Positions 26,914 to 37,535 of a DNA stretch of 64,000 nt are shown here, piece by piece. The stretch is taken from the NCBI GenBank assembly GCA_020161755.1, contig JAIUOS010000007.1:97108-161107 (forward strand), in the 5' to 3' direction. The translations under genes were made by a program, and so were the position numbers. Within the stretch, counting starts at the first letter, position 1. Each line of letters starts with the position of its first letter. Below the pieces are notes generated by a model, which was not told the origin of the DNA, searched no databases, and was given only the letters and a program-made list of their open reading frames with translations. The DNA comes from Actinomycetota bacterium. Lineage in GTDB: Bacteria; Actinomycetota; Actinomycetes; Propionibacteriales; Propionibacteriaceae.

Positions 26914-28229
26914 CCCCGCTGCTGATCCCGCTGCACGGCCTGGGCGCGCGGCAGGACCTGCCGCTGCCGCTGTCGTGGGCCATCGCGGGGGCGGTGGCGG
27001 TGCTGCTGATCTCGTTCGGGGTGCTGGCGCTGGCCTGGCGCGAACCCCGCTGGCGGGGCGTGGCGGACGGACGCCGGCTGCCGCAGCTGGCCCGGGTCGC
27101 CGACACCCGCAGCACCCGGCTGGCGATGGCGGCGGCGGGCCTGTTCGTGTTCGTCTGGGTCGGGATGGCCCTGTGGTTCGGCCAGGACCGGGTGACCAAC
27201 CCGGTGTTCGGCTTCACCTACGTGTGGCTGTGGGTGGGCCTGGTGCCGGTGTCGCTGCTCTTCGGCGCGGTCTGGCGCATGCTCAACCCGTTGCGCACGC
27301 TGCTGCTGATCGGCACCCGCCTGGGCCTGCCCGGCCGCGGCTTCATCCCGCTGAAGGGGCAGACGTGGCGCCGGCTCGGCACCTACCCGGCCGCTGTCGG
27401 GCTGGTCGCGTTCACCTGGCTGGAGCTCGTCCAGCCCGACAACAACACCCTCGGGGTGCTGCGCTGGTGGTGGGTGGCGTGGGTGGTGGTCGTGCTGGGC
27501 GGCGGCGTCCTGTTCGGCGGACGCTGGGTGGCCGCCTGCGACCCGTTCGAGGCCTACGCGCGGCTGGTCTCGCGGGCCTCGGCGTGGCAGGGCGTGGACG
27601 GCCGGCTGGCGCTGGTGAACCCGCTGCGGAACCTCAGCACGTCCACCTCCCCGGCCGGCACCTGGGCGGTCGTCACCGCCCTGCTGGGCGGCACCGCGTT
27701 CGACGGCTTCACCGGCACGTCCTGGTGGGTGCGCGCGGTGCAGTCCTCGACGATCCCCCGTCCGGTGTGGGGCACGCTGGGCCAGCTCGCCATGCTGGTG
27801 CTGGTCGGCGCGACGTTCGCCCTCGGCGTCCGTGGGCTCGGACGGCTGCGCGGCTCCCGGCACCTCGACCTGCTCGCCGCCAGCGTGATCCCGATCGTGA
27901 TCGGCTACGCGTTCGCGCACTACCTGAGCCTGCTGGTGCTGGAGGGCCAACGCACCCTGATCAACCTGTCCGACCCGCTCGGGCTGGGCTGGAACGTGTT
28001 CGGCACCGCCGAACTCGGCATCGCCCAGCTGTGGCTGGACACACCGGCCATCACCGCGGTGATCCAGCTGGCCGCGATCATCGGCGGCCACGTCGTCGGC
28101 GTCCTGGTGGCGCACGAACTCAGTGTGCGGGTGCTGCCCGCCCGGCGCCGCGTCCTCGGCCAGGTGCCGTTGCTGCTGGTGATGATCGGCTACACCTGCG
28201 GCGGCCTGTTGCTGCTGTTCTCGCCCTGA
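26910..28229 (+). CDS. Polytopic membrane protein partnered with cupredoxin-like lipoprotein
   Basis: A 439-residue integral membrane protein with about ten to twelve hydrophobic helices (for example WAIAGAVAVLLISFGVLALA, LFVFVWVGMALWFG, WVAWVVVVLGGGVLFGG, PLLLVMIGYTCGGLLLL). Conserved-looking polar residues in membrane-proximal positions include YVWLWVG, WRMLNPLRTL, CDPFEAYARL, HYLSLLVLEGQ and GGHVVGVLVAHE. No known transporter or enzyme family is recognised. The GTG start overlaps the lipoprotein stop codon. The pairing with a cupredoxin-like lipoprotein suggests a copper- or redox-related envelope function, but this is inference. Confidence 0.85.
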   Translation: MTPLLIPLHGLGARQDLPLPLSWAIAGAVAVLLISFGVLALAWREPRWRGVADGRRLPQLARVADTRSTRLAMAAAGLFVFVWVGMALWFGQDRVTNPVFGFTYVWLWVGLVPVSLLFGAVWRMLNPLRTLLLIGTRLGLPGRGFIPLKGQTWRRLGTYPAAVGLVAFTWLELVQPDNNTLGVLRWWWVAWVVVVLGGGVLFGGRWVAACDPFEAYARLVSRASAWQGVDGRLALVNPLRNLSTSTSPAGTWAVVTALLGGTAFDGFTGTSWWVRAVQSSTIPRPVWGTLGQLAMLVLVGATFALGVRGLGRLRGSRHLDLLAASVIPIVIGYAFAHYLSLLVLEGQRTLINLSDPLGLGWNVFGTAELGIAQLWLDTPAITAVIQLAAIIGGHVVGVLVAHELSVRVLPARRRVLGQVPLLLVMIGYTCGGLLLLFSP

Positions 28230-28247
28230 CCCTGCCTCGGACAGAAG

Positions 28248-28256
28248 TTATCCACA
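28248..28256 (+). promoter_or_regulatory. Isolated consensus DnaA box
   Basis: TTATCCACA, an exact match to the high-affinity DnaA box, lies 70 bases upstream of the Rv3235-family start. No cluster of boxes or AT-rich element is present, so this is not an origin. It may be a regulatory or titration site, or chance. Confidence 0.5.
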
Positions 28257-28326
28257 GATTTCCGTGGGCCTCTGGCACCGCGTCCGGCCCCTGGCGCAGA
28301 TTGGTCTGCCTCAGCAGGAGGACGCC

Positions 28327-28833
28327 ATGGACCCAGCCCTCGCCCGGTGCCGGCCGGCGCCGGCGTCACGACCACCCGCCCTGCCGCTGGTCGAGCCCTT
28401 CCTCCAGCCTGTCCCGCAGCAGCCGGTGCTGCCGTGGACGGTGGTGCCGGAGGTCATCACGGACGCGTCCCCGCTCGACCCCGACCTGCGGCAGCTGGCC
28501 ACGGCCCTCACCGCCGCGCTGGTGGAGGTGCTGGGCGGCCAGCGCTCGCCCGCCCAGCTGGAGCTGTGGGCCGAGCCCGACCTGCTGAACCTGCTCGAGC
28601 ACCTCCGGCGGGCCCGGGACGCCGACGGCATCACGCTGCGCTCGGTGCGCGTCCAGGCGCCGCACGACGGCGCGCTGGAGGTGTCCGCGCACCTGCGCCA
28701 GGGTCAGGAGTCCCGGGCGGCGGCGGTGCGGATCAGCCGTCGTCGCGGACGCTGGGTGGCCACCCACCTGGTGATCGCCCTGCGCCCCGGCATCGTGCAC
28801 CGCGCGGGGTGGGTCAACCCGTTCGGGGCCTGA
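28327..28833 (+). CDS. Rv3235-family protein
   Basis: A 168-residue protein of the actinobacterial Rv3235 family, found near secA in mycobacteria. A Pro-rich N-terminus (residues 1-45) is followed by a domain with PDLRQLATALTAALVEVLGG, the conserved RSVRVQAPHDGALEVSAHLR strand pair and RRRGRWVATHLVIA. No catalytic residues. The ATG at 28327 has AGGAGG six bases upstream, so an earlier GTG at 28264 is rejected. It is convergent with secA, with one base between their ends. Function unknown. Confidence 0.88.
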   Translation: MDPALARCRPAPASRPPALPLVEPFLQPVPQQPVLPWTVVPEVITDASPLDPDLRQLATALTAALVEVLGGQRSPAQLELWAEPDLLNLLEHLRRARDADGITLRSVRVQAPHDGALEVSAHLRQGQESRAAAVRISRRRGRWVATHLVIALRPGIVHRAGWVNPFGA

Positions 28834-28834
28834 G

Positions 28835-31678
<2,844 letters not shown>

Positions 31679-31767
31679 GTCGGTTCGCTTCCTTGATCGC
31701 ACAGCAGCCCCACCGCGCCGAGCGGCACGGCGGACACCCCATCCTAAGCGGTCGGCGAAGCCGGGCC

Positions 31768-32577
31768 TCAATCGGGCTCGGTCTGCCCCAGTTCGGAGTC
31801 CTCGATGTGGGTCGGGTCGAGCACGCGCTTGAGGAACACCTGCGTGCGCTCCTCCTTCGGCGCGGTGATCAGCTCGGCCGAGGGGCCCTCCTCGACGATC
31901 ACCCCGCCGTCCATGAAGATCGTGCGGTCGGACACGTCACGGGCGAACATCATCTCGTGGGTGACCACCATCATGGTCATGCCGGCCTCGGCGAGGTCGC
32001 GCATGACCGCGAGCACGTCACCCACGAGCTCGGGGTCGAGGGCGGCCGTCGGCTCGTCGAACAGCATGATCTTGGGGTCCATCGACAGCGCCCGCGCGAT
32101 CGCGACGCGCTGCTGCTGCCCGCCGGACAGCTTCGCCGGGTGGTAGCTCATCCGGTCGCCCAGGCCCACCAGCTCGAGGTTCTTCTTCGCGATCTCGATG
32201 GCTTCGGCCTTCGAGCGCTTGAGCACCTGTCGCTGGGCGATGATGCAGTTGCCGATCGCCGTCATGTTCGGGAACAGGTTGAACGACTGGAACACCATGC
32301 CCACGTGGGTGCGGACCTGGTCGACCTCGACGTCGGGATCGGTCATCTCGGCGCCGAGCAGCTTGATGGAGCCGCTGGTGGGCTTCTCCAGCATGTTCAC
32401 GCAGCGCAGCAGTGTCGACTTGCCCGAGCCGGACGGGCCGATCACGCAGACGACCTCGCCTTCGGCGACGGTGAGGTCGATGCCCTTGAGGACCTCGTTG
32501 TCGCCGAAGCTCTTGTGCAGGTCCTTGATCCGAATGGGCGGTTCATTCGAATCGACGGTGGGAACGAGGTCGCTCAT
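31768..32577 (-). CDS. glnQ: Polar amino-acid ABC transporter ATPase (glutamate/glutamine type)
   Basis: A 269-residue ATPase subunit of a polar amino-acid importer. Walker A is GPSGSGKST, the signature [15 protein letters not shown], Walker [13 protein letters not shown], and the switch His lies in VVTHEM. The sequence is close to GlnQ/GluA-type proteins. The ATG overlaps the permease stop codon (ATGA). The operon order is binding protein, permease, ATPase. Substrate is inferred from family similarity only; glutamate is plausible. Confidence 0.93.
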   Translation of the reverse strand: MSDLVPTVDSNEPPIRIKDLHKSFGDNEVLKGIDLTVAEGEVVCVIGPSGSGKSTLLRCVNMLEKPTSGSIKLLGAEMTDPDVEVDQVRTHVGMVFQSFNLFPNMTAIGNCIIAQRQVLKRSKAEAIEIAKKNLELVGLGDRMSYHPAKLSGGQQQRVAIARALSMDPKIMLFDEPTAALDPELVGDVLAVMRDLAEAGMTMMVVTHEMMFARDVSDRTIFMDGGVIVEEGPSAELITAPKEERTQVFLKRVLDPTHIEDSELGQTEPD

Positions 32578-33377
32578 CGCTTCGGGTCCAGCCTCTTCTC
32601 CAGGCGACCCACCAGCCAGGTCAGCGGCAGGGTCACGATCAGGTAGAGCGCCGCGGCCACGATCAGCGGCGTCGGATTGGCGTGCGTGCTCAGGGAGTCG
32701 CGGGCGAACGTGGTCAGCTCCTTGGTGAAGACTGTCGCGCCCGCGATGAACAGCAGGGAGCTGTCCTTGAGCAGCATGACGAGTTCGTTGGTCATCGGCG
32801 GGATCACGATGCGCAGCGCCTGGGGCAGGATGACCCAGAACATGGTCTGCCCCTGCGTCATGCCCAGGGAGCGCGCAGCCTCGTTCTGCCCGCTGTGCAC
32901 CGCCTGGATGCCGGCGCGGATGATCTCGGCGCTGTACGCGCCCGTGACCACGATCAGACCGAGGATGCCGGCGCCCACCGAGCCGCCGGGGATCTGGTTG
33001 CCTCCGAAGGCCAGCGGCACGCCGTAGGCGAAGGCGAAGATGGTGAGCAGCGCCGGGACACCCCGGAACAGCTCGATGAAGCCGACCGCGAACCAGCCCA
33101 GTGGACCGCCGGTGAGCTTCAGCACGGCCAGCACGATGCCCAGGAGCGACCCGACCACGAAGCTGACGATCGTGTAGAGCAGGGTGTTCCGCAGGGCGAC
33201 GGTGATGATCCCCGGAAACATGGAGGCCGCGACCTCAGGGTTGAAGAACTGTTTCGTGATCGTCGGCCAGTCGGCGGTCAGGAGCACGAACAGAAGCACA
33301 CCCAGACCCACCACGTACGACGCGATCGTGCCGAGGCGTGCACGCTGGGTCGGCTTCAAGGACGATAGAACGCTCAC
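32574..33377 (-). CDS. Polar amino-acid ABC transporter permease
   Basis: A 267-residue inner-membrane permease of the HisM/GlnP family, with five or more helices and the EAA loop [23 protein letters not shown]. Typical motifs include [21 protein letters not shown] and [12 protein letters not shown]. It starts at GTG (33377). Only one permease gene is present, so the channel is probably a homodimer. A strong hairpin in the 65-bp gap upstream separates it from the binding-protein gene. Confidence 0.92.
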   Translation of the reverse strand: MSVLSSLKPTQRARLGTIASYVVGLGVLLFVLLTADWPTITKQFFNPEVAASMFPGIITVALRNTLLYTIVSFVVGSLLGIVLAVLKLTGGPLGWFAVGFIELFRGVPALLTIFAFAYGVPLAFGGNQIPGGSVGAGILGLIVVTGAYSAEIIRAGIQAVHSGQNEAARSLGMTQGQTMFWVILPQALRIVIPPMTNELVMLLKDSSLLFIAGATVFTKELTTFARDSLSTHANPTPLIVAAALYLIVTLPLTWLVGRLEKRLDPKR

Positions 33378-33405
33378 CCGGTCTCCCTAGGTCTGCCGGT
33401 CAGGA

Positions 33406-33435
33406 AGTGCCGGGAGCCGGAAGGCTCCCGGCACT
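33406..33435 (-). terminator. Intercistronic hairpin between binding-protein and permease genes
   Basis: Perfect 13-bp stem AGTGCCGGGAGCC / GGCTCCCGGCACT with a GGAA loop, placed between the substrate-binding protein gene and the permease. No U tract follows, so it may attenuate transcription or protect the upstream mRNA, favouring more binding protein than permease. Confidence 0.7.
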
Positions 33436-33442
33436 GTCGGGT

Positions 33443-34273
33443 TCAGCCGAAGTACTTCTGGTACAGCGTGTCGTAGGTGCCGTCGGCACGCATGGCGGTC
33501 AGTTGCGCGTTGATCGCGGCCAGCAGGGCGGGGTTCTTGTCCTTCGACAGCGCGAAGCCGTACTGCTCGTCGGTCTTGTAGGTCTCGACGATCTTGTAGG
33601 ACGGGTCGGCAACCTCGTGGGTGTGGTTCACCGGCTGGTCCTGCAGGATCGCGTCGATCTGCTTGGCCTGGATGGCGGGCCACAACTCGGCGTCGGACGG
33701 GAAGTCGACGATCTCGGCGTCCGACGGCGCGTTCTTGGAGGCGTAGGACTTGCCGGTGGTGCCCTTCTGGACGCCGATCTTCTTGCCCGCGAGGCCGGCC
33801 AGGTTGGTGATCCCGGAATCGGTCTTCACCAGCAACGACTGCAGCGAGTCGTAGTACGGGTCGGAGAAGTCGAGGTTCTTCTTCCGCTCGTCGGTGATGG
33901 TCATGGCCGACGCACCCACGTCGCACTGGCCCGCGGCGAGCACGGTGCCCGACTGGAGGGCGTCGAAGTCCACGTCGATCACCTTGAGGGTCAATCCCAG
34001 CTTCGTCGCGACAGCGTTCATGACGTCGACGTCGAAGCCGCTGTAGCCGCTCGGAGAGGAGGTGTCCTCAACCTCGAACGGCGGGTAGGGGACGTCCGCG
34101 CACACGGTGAGCGTGCCGGCCGCGACCAGCTTGAGGTCGGCGGCGGGGGCGGAACTCGCCGACCCGCTGGCACTGCTGGCCGGAGCCGCCGGGGTGGAAC
34201 TGGTACAGCCGGCGAACGCGAGGGCGAGGGCGGCCACGGAGGCCGCGAGGGTCAGGGTCTTCTTGACGAGCAT
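33443..34273 (-). CDS. Polar amino-acid ABC transporter substrate-binding lipoprotein
   Basis: A 276-residue solute-binding protein (SBP family 3). The lipobox is ALAFAGC at residues 18-24 after MLVKKTLTLAASVAALAL, followed by a Ser/Ala/Pro linker. Family motifs include TVCADVPYPPFEV, GYSGFDVDVMNAVATKLGL, CDVGASAMTITDERKKNLDF, GKKIGVQKGTTGKSYA and YGFALSKDKN. The ATG at 34273 fits the signal peptide; a longer frame to 34348 adds non-signal residues. First gene of the binding protein-permease-ATPase operon, and the intergenic hairpin would favour its expression. Ligand probably glutamate, glutamine or a similar polar amino acid. Confidence 0.93.
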   Translation of the reverse strand: MLVKKTLTLAASVAALALAFAGCTSSTPAAPASSASGSASSAPAADLKLVAAGTLTVCADVPYPPFEVEDTSSPSGYSGFDVDVMNAVATKLGLTLKVIDVDFDALQSGTVLAAGQCDVGASAMTITDERKKNLDFSDPYYDSLQSLLVKTDSGITNLAGLAGKKIGVQKGTTGKSYASKNAPSDAEIVDFPSDAELWPAIQAKQIDAILQDQPVNHTHEVADPSYKIVETYKTDEQYGFALSKDKNPALLAAINAQLTAMRADGTYDTLYQKYFG

Positions 34274-34434
34274 GACGCAAGGCTTCTTTCTCGTAAGCGG
34301 TTCTTCCCCCGGGGGTGGTGGAGCAGGCTCGAAAGCTACCCACCCCATGTGAAGGTGGCGTTACAGTACCCGCCCCGCCCGCTCCGGTGGCAGCTTTTCG
34401 ACGTCACACTTTGCTCACGATGCGACCCGACGTC

Positions 34435-35631
34435 TCAGACGAGGGGCGCCAGGGCCGCGGCGAGCGTGCCCCGGTCGGCCACCACGACGTCCGCCAGCCC
34501 CAGCCAGTCGGCCGTTCGTCGCAGCTCTGCGGCCAGCCGGACGGCGGTCCCCGCGGCCGGCGCGCCGTCCTCCAGCCAGGCGGACTGCACCAGCAGGGCG
34601 GACGCCTTCCGGTCGGCCTTCAGGTCGACGCGGGCGGCGACCAGTTCGTCCATCACGAACAGGTACACGTAGTAGCCGTGGACCCGGTCGGCCTTCGGCG
34701 TGTACAGCCCGATCCGGTACTCGGTGCCGAAGACCTCCAGGAGCCGCTTTCGGTCGAACGCGAGGGTGTCGAACGGGCTGACCAGCGCGTCCACCGAGAT
34801 CCGGCGCGGCCGGGCGGCGCCCGTCCACAGGTAGGCCGGTGTCGACCAGCCGCGGACGGTCACCGGCTCGACCTCGCCGGTGGCGACCAGCCCGGCGAGA
34901 GCGGCCGCGGTGAGCGCGCGGTCGGTGTAGAAGTACTCGGCGAGCCAGGCGGGGGTGAACACGCCCAGTGCTGCCGCCGCCCGGCGGGCCAGCGCCAGCC
35001 GGGCCTCGTCCTCGCTCGGTGTGGGTGCGGCGATGACCGCCTTCGGAAGGACGCGCTCGGGCAGGTCGTAGCGGCGCTCGAACTGGCTGTTGCGCCCGGC
35101 GCTGGTGAGGTCGCCGACGGCGAACAGCCACTCGCACGCGTGCTTGACCGCCGACCAGTTCCACCAGCTGCCACGCTCGCGCTGCTCGTCGTGCTCGACC
35201 TCGCGGGCGGTCAGCGGCCCCCGCTCGGCCACCTGCGCGTACACCTTCTCAACCAGGCCCGGGTGCTCGGCCAGCAGGCGGGTGCTCCAGGTGTCCGGAC
35301 GCCCCCGGTGCGCCTCCATCCGGAAGCGCAGCGCGGGCTGGAGCTCGACGTCGATCAGCGACGCGGCGTGCCCCCAGTACTCGAACACCCGCCGCGGGGC
35401 CACGTTCGCCGCCCGGTTCAGCAGGTCCTGGTCGTACGGCCCGAGCCGGGCGAACAGCGGCACGTAGTGAGCGCGGACGCAGACGTTCACCGAGTCGATC
35501 TGGAACTGCCCGACCTTGTCCAGCACCCGCTGCAGCCGGCGCGTCGTCACCGGGCGGTCGGGACGGCGTCCGAAACCCTGCGCGGCCAGGGCGATCCGCC
35601 GCGCCTGCCCCTGGGTCAACTGTCCGGTCAC
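34435..35631 (-). CDS. Winged-helix DNA-binding domain protein (YcaQ/HTH_42-like)
   Basis: About 398 residues. The protein resembles the winged-helix HTH_42 family, which includes the DNA glycosylases YcaQ (AlkX) and AlkY that unhook interstrand crosslinks. Visible features: the N-terminal [50 protein letters not shown], and the late [20 protein letters not shown] with [37 protein letters not shown]-like end. Relatives bear a QxD or QxQ catalytic motif. The start is uncertain: GTG at 35631 is used, and other GTG/TTG codons lie nearby. Divergent from the iron operon. Confidence 0.84.
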   Translation of the reverse strand: [398 protein letters not shown]

Positions 35632-35683
35632 CGCGGCAACGTACCGCACGCGGGGGTGGGCCGGGTTCACGATTTGAGAAAGG

Positions 35684-35689
35684 TTGACG
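35684..35689 (+). promoter_or_regulatory. Candidate -35 element of the iron-uptake operon
   Basis: TTGACG precedes the iron box; plausible -10 hexamers (TAAGGT or TAGCCT) overlap the box itself. Transcription would then start close to the ATG at 35722, giving a very short or absent leader. Confidence 0.4.
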
Positions 35690-35701
35690 TCACGTATTTC
35701 G

Positions 35702-35720
35702 GTAAGGTTAGCCTTACCTA
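35702..35720 (+). promoter_or_regulatory. DtxR/IdeR-type iron box
   Basis: TAAGGTTAGCCTTACCTA (within 35702-35720) closely matches the actinobacterial iron box TTAGGTTAGSCTAACCTAA, with a near-perfect dyad. It ends one base before the start codon region of the siderophore ABC operon, so iron-loaded DtxR/IdeR should repress that operon. Confidence 0.92.
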
Positions 35721-35721
35721 C

Positions 35722-36564
35722 ATGCGAACAGGCTTGTCCGGCAGTGATCTCACGCTGAGCTACGGCGGCGACCCGGTCGTCTCCGAGGTCGCAATCGCGC
35801 TCCCCGAGGCTCGGATCACCGTGCTCATCGGGCCCAACGGCAGCGGCAAGTCCACGCTGCTGCGCGGGCTGTCCCGGCTGCTGCCGCTCCGCGCCGGGCA
35901 GGTCGAGGTCGGCGGCACTCCCCTGCGCGCCCTGAGCCCCAAGCAGCTCGCCCGGCGCCTCGCGGTGCTCACCCAGAACCGGCCCGCGCTGTCCGGCATG
36001 ACGGTGCGCGAGGTCGCCGAACTCGGCCGCCACCCGCACCGCGGACGCTGGCGCCGCGCCGACCCCGACGGCGACGCCGCCGTCGACCGCGCCCTCACCC
36101 TCACCGGGCTCACCGACCTCGCCGACCACGACGTCGGCGCGCTGTCCGGCGGCCAGGTGCAGCGGGCCTGGCTGGCCGCCTGCCTGGCCCAGGACACCGC
36201 CGTGCTGCTGCTCGACGAGCCCACCACGTTCCTCGACCTGCGCTACCAGGTCGAACTGCTCGACCTGATCGCCGAGCTCGCCGCCGACCACGGCGTCACC
36301 GTCGGCCTCGTCCTCCACGACCTCAACCAGGCCGCCGCGATCGGCGACCGCATCGTCCTCCTGAACGACGGACGCGTCGTCCGCGAGGGCACCCCGGCCG
36401 AGGTCTTCGACGCCGCCCTGCTCAGCGAGGTGTACGAGATCGCGGTCGACGTGATCCTCGACCCGGCCAGCGGCGTCCCCACCGTCCTCCCCCGTCCCCG
36501 GCGCCGCCCGGGACGACCGACCCAGACAAAGGAACCCACCACATGCGTCCCCGCCAACTCCTGA
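35722..36564 (+). CDS. Iron-siderophore ABC transporter ATPase
   Basis: A 280-residue FecE/FepC-type ATPase that powers ferric-siderophore import. Walker A is GPNGSGKST, the Q loop is in VLTQNRPALSGMT, the signature LSGGQVQRAWLA, Walker B VLLLDEPTTFLD, and the switch His LVLHDLNQAAAIGDR. It starts directly behind the iron box with no Shine-Dalgarno sequence, so it may be translated from a leaderless message. Its end overlaps the binding-protein gene by 22 bases. Order: ATPase, binding protein, fused permease, siderophore-interacting protein. Confidence 0.94.
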   Translation: MRTGLSGSDLTLSYGGDPVVSEVAIALPEARITVLIGPNGSGKSTLLRGLSRLLPLRAGQVEVGGTPLRALSPKQLARRLAVLTQNRPALSGMTVREVAELGRHPHRGRWRRADPDGDAAVDRALTLTGLTDLADHDVGALSGGQVQRAWLAACLAQDTAVLLLDEPTTFLDLRYQVELLDLIAELAADHGVTVGLVLHDLNQAAAIGDRIVLLNDGRVVREGTPAEVFDAALLSEVYEIAVDVILDPASGVPTVLPRPRRRPGRPTQTKEPTTCVPANS

Positions 36565-37535
36565 CCCCCCTGCTGGTCGTCCCGGCCCTGGCCCTCGCCG
36601 CCTGCGGCACGACGGACGCTCCCGCGGCGGCGGGCACCCCGTCCGCACCGGCGGCCACCACCAGCGGCCCCATCACCGTCACCGACGGGCGCGGCAAGGA
36701 GGTGACCCTGGACGCTCCCGCCACCCGCGTGGTGTCGCTGGAGTGGAACACCACCGAAGACGTCGTCACGCTCGGTGTCCAGCCCGTCGGCGTCGCCGAC
36801 GTGGAGGGCTACGGCTCGTGGGTCAGCGCCTCGCCGCTCACCGGGACCCCGGTCGACGTCGGCACCCGCACCGAACCCAGCCTGGAGTCGGTCGCCGAGG
36901 CCGAGCCCGACCTCATCCTCGGCATCGTCGGCTCGGTGCCGGAGTCGGCGATGGCGCAGATGGAGAAGATCGCGCCGGTCGTGCTGCTCACCGGCGCGGA
37001 CGCCAGCCGTCCGATCGCGCTGATGAAGGAGAACTTCACCACCACCGCGAAGCTGCTGGGCAAGCAGGACCGCGCCGCCGAGGTGCTCGCCGACCTCGAC
37101 GCCACCATCGCCGCCGGCAGCCAGGCGATCGCCGCCGCCGGCAAGGCCGGGACGCCGTTCTCGCTGTCCTACATCTACGCCGAGGGCAACTCGTTCTCGC
37201 TGCGCATGCACGGCCCGGGCTCCTTCGCGATCGCGGTGGCCTCCGAGCTGGGCCTGACCCCGGCCTGGACCGAGACCGGCGACGAGGCCTGGGGCCTGTC
37301 CACCCTCGACCTGGAGGGCCTGACCCGGCTGCCCGAGGGAACCGAGTTCGGCTACTGGGGCAACGCCGACACCGACGACCCGCTGGCCGACCTGGCCGAC
37401 AACAAGCTGTGGAACTCGCTGGCCTTCGTGAAGGCCGACCGGGTGCACCGGATGGGCGTCGGCATCTGGATCTACGGCGGGCCGGCCTCCGCCAAGCAGT
37501 GGGTCGCCGACATCGTGGCCGCCGTCGGCGCGTGA
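36543..37535 (+). CDS. Iron-siderophore ABC transporter substrate-binding lipoprotein
   Basis: A 330-residue FecB/FepB-type binding protein of the TroA-like fold. The lipobox is ALALAACG after MRPRQLLTPLLVVP; an Ala/Pro/Thr linker follows. Family motifs include ITVTDGRGKEVTLDAPATRV, TLGVQPVGVADVEGY, VGTRTEPSLESVAEAEPDLI and the late NSLAFVKADRVHRM. It overlaps the ATPase gene at its 5' end and the permease gene (GTGA) at its 3' end, indicating a tightly coupled operon. Ligand: a ferric siderophore, identity unknown. Confidence 0.94.
   Translation: MRPRQLLTPLLVVPALALAACGTTDAPAAAGTPSAPAATTSGPITVTDGRGKEVTLDAPATRVVSLEWNTTEDVVTLGVQPVGVADVEGYGSWVSASPLTGTPVDVGTRTEPSLESVAEAEPDLILGIVGSVPESAMAQMEKIAPVVLLTGADASRPIALMKENFTTTAKLLGKQDRAAEVLADLDATIAAGSQAIAAAGKAGTPFSLSYIYAEGNSFSLRMHGPGSFAIAVASELGLTPAWTETGDEAWGLSTLDLEGLTRLPEGTEFGYWGNADTDDPLADLADNKLWNSLAFVKADRVHRMGVGIWIYGGPASAKQWVADIVAAVGA

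Noticed and set aside
28248..28256. Replication origin
   Set aside because: Only one DnaA box, no AT-rich unwinding region, and no dnaA, dnaN or gyr genes nearby.
31679..31771. N-terminal extension of SecA to the upstream ATG
   Set aside because: The extra residues are Arg/Gly-rich and unlike any SecA; the GTG at 31678 gives the canonical GLLDKML start.
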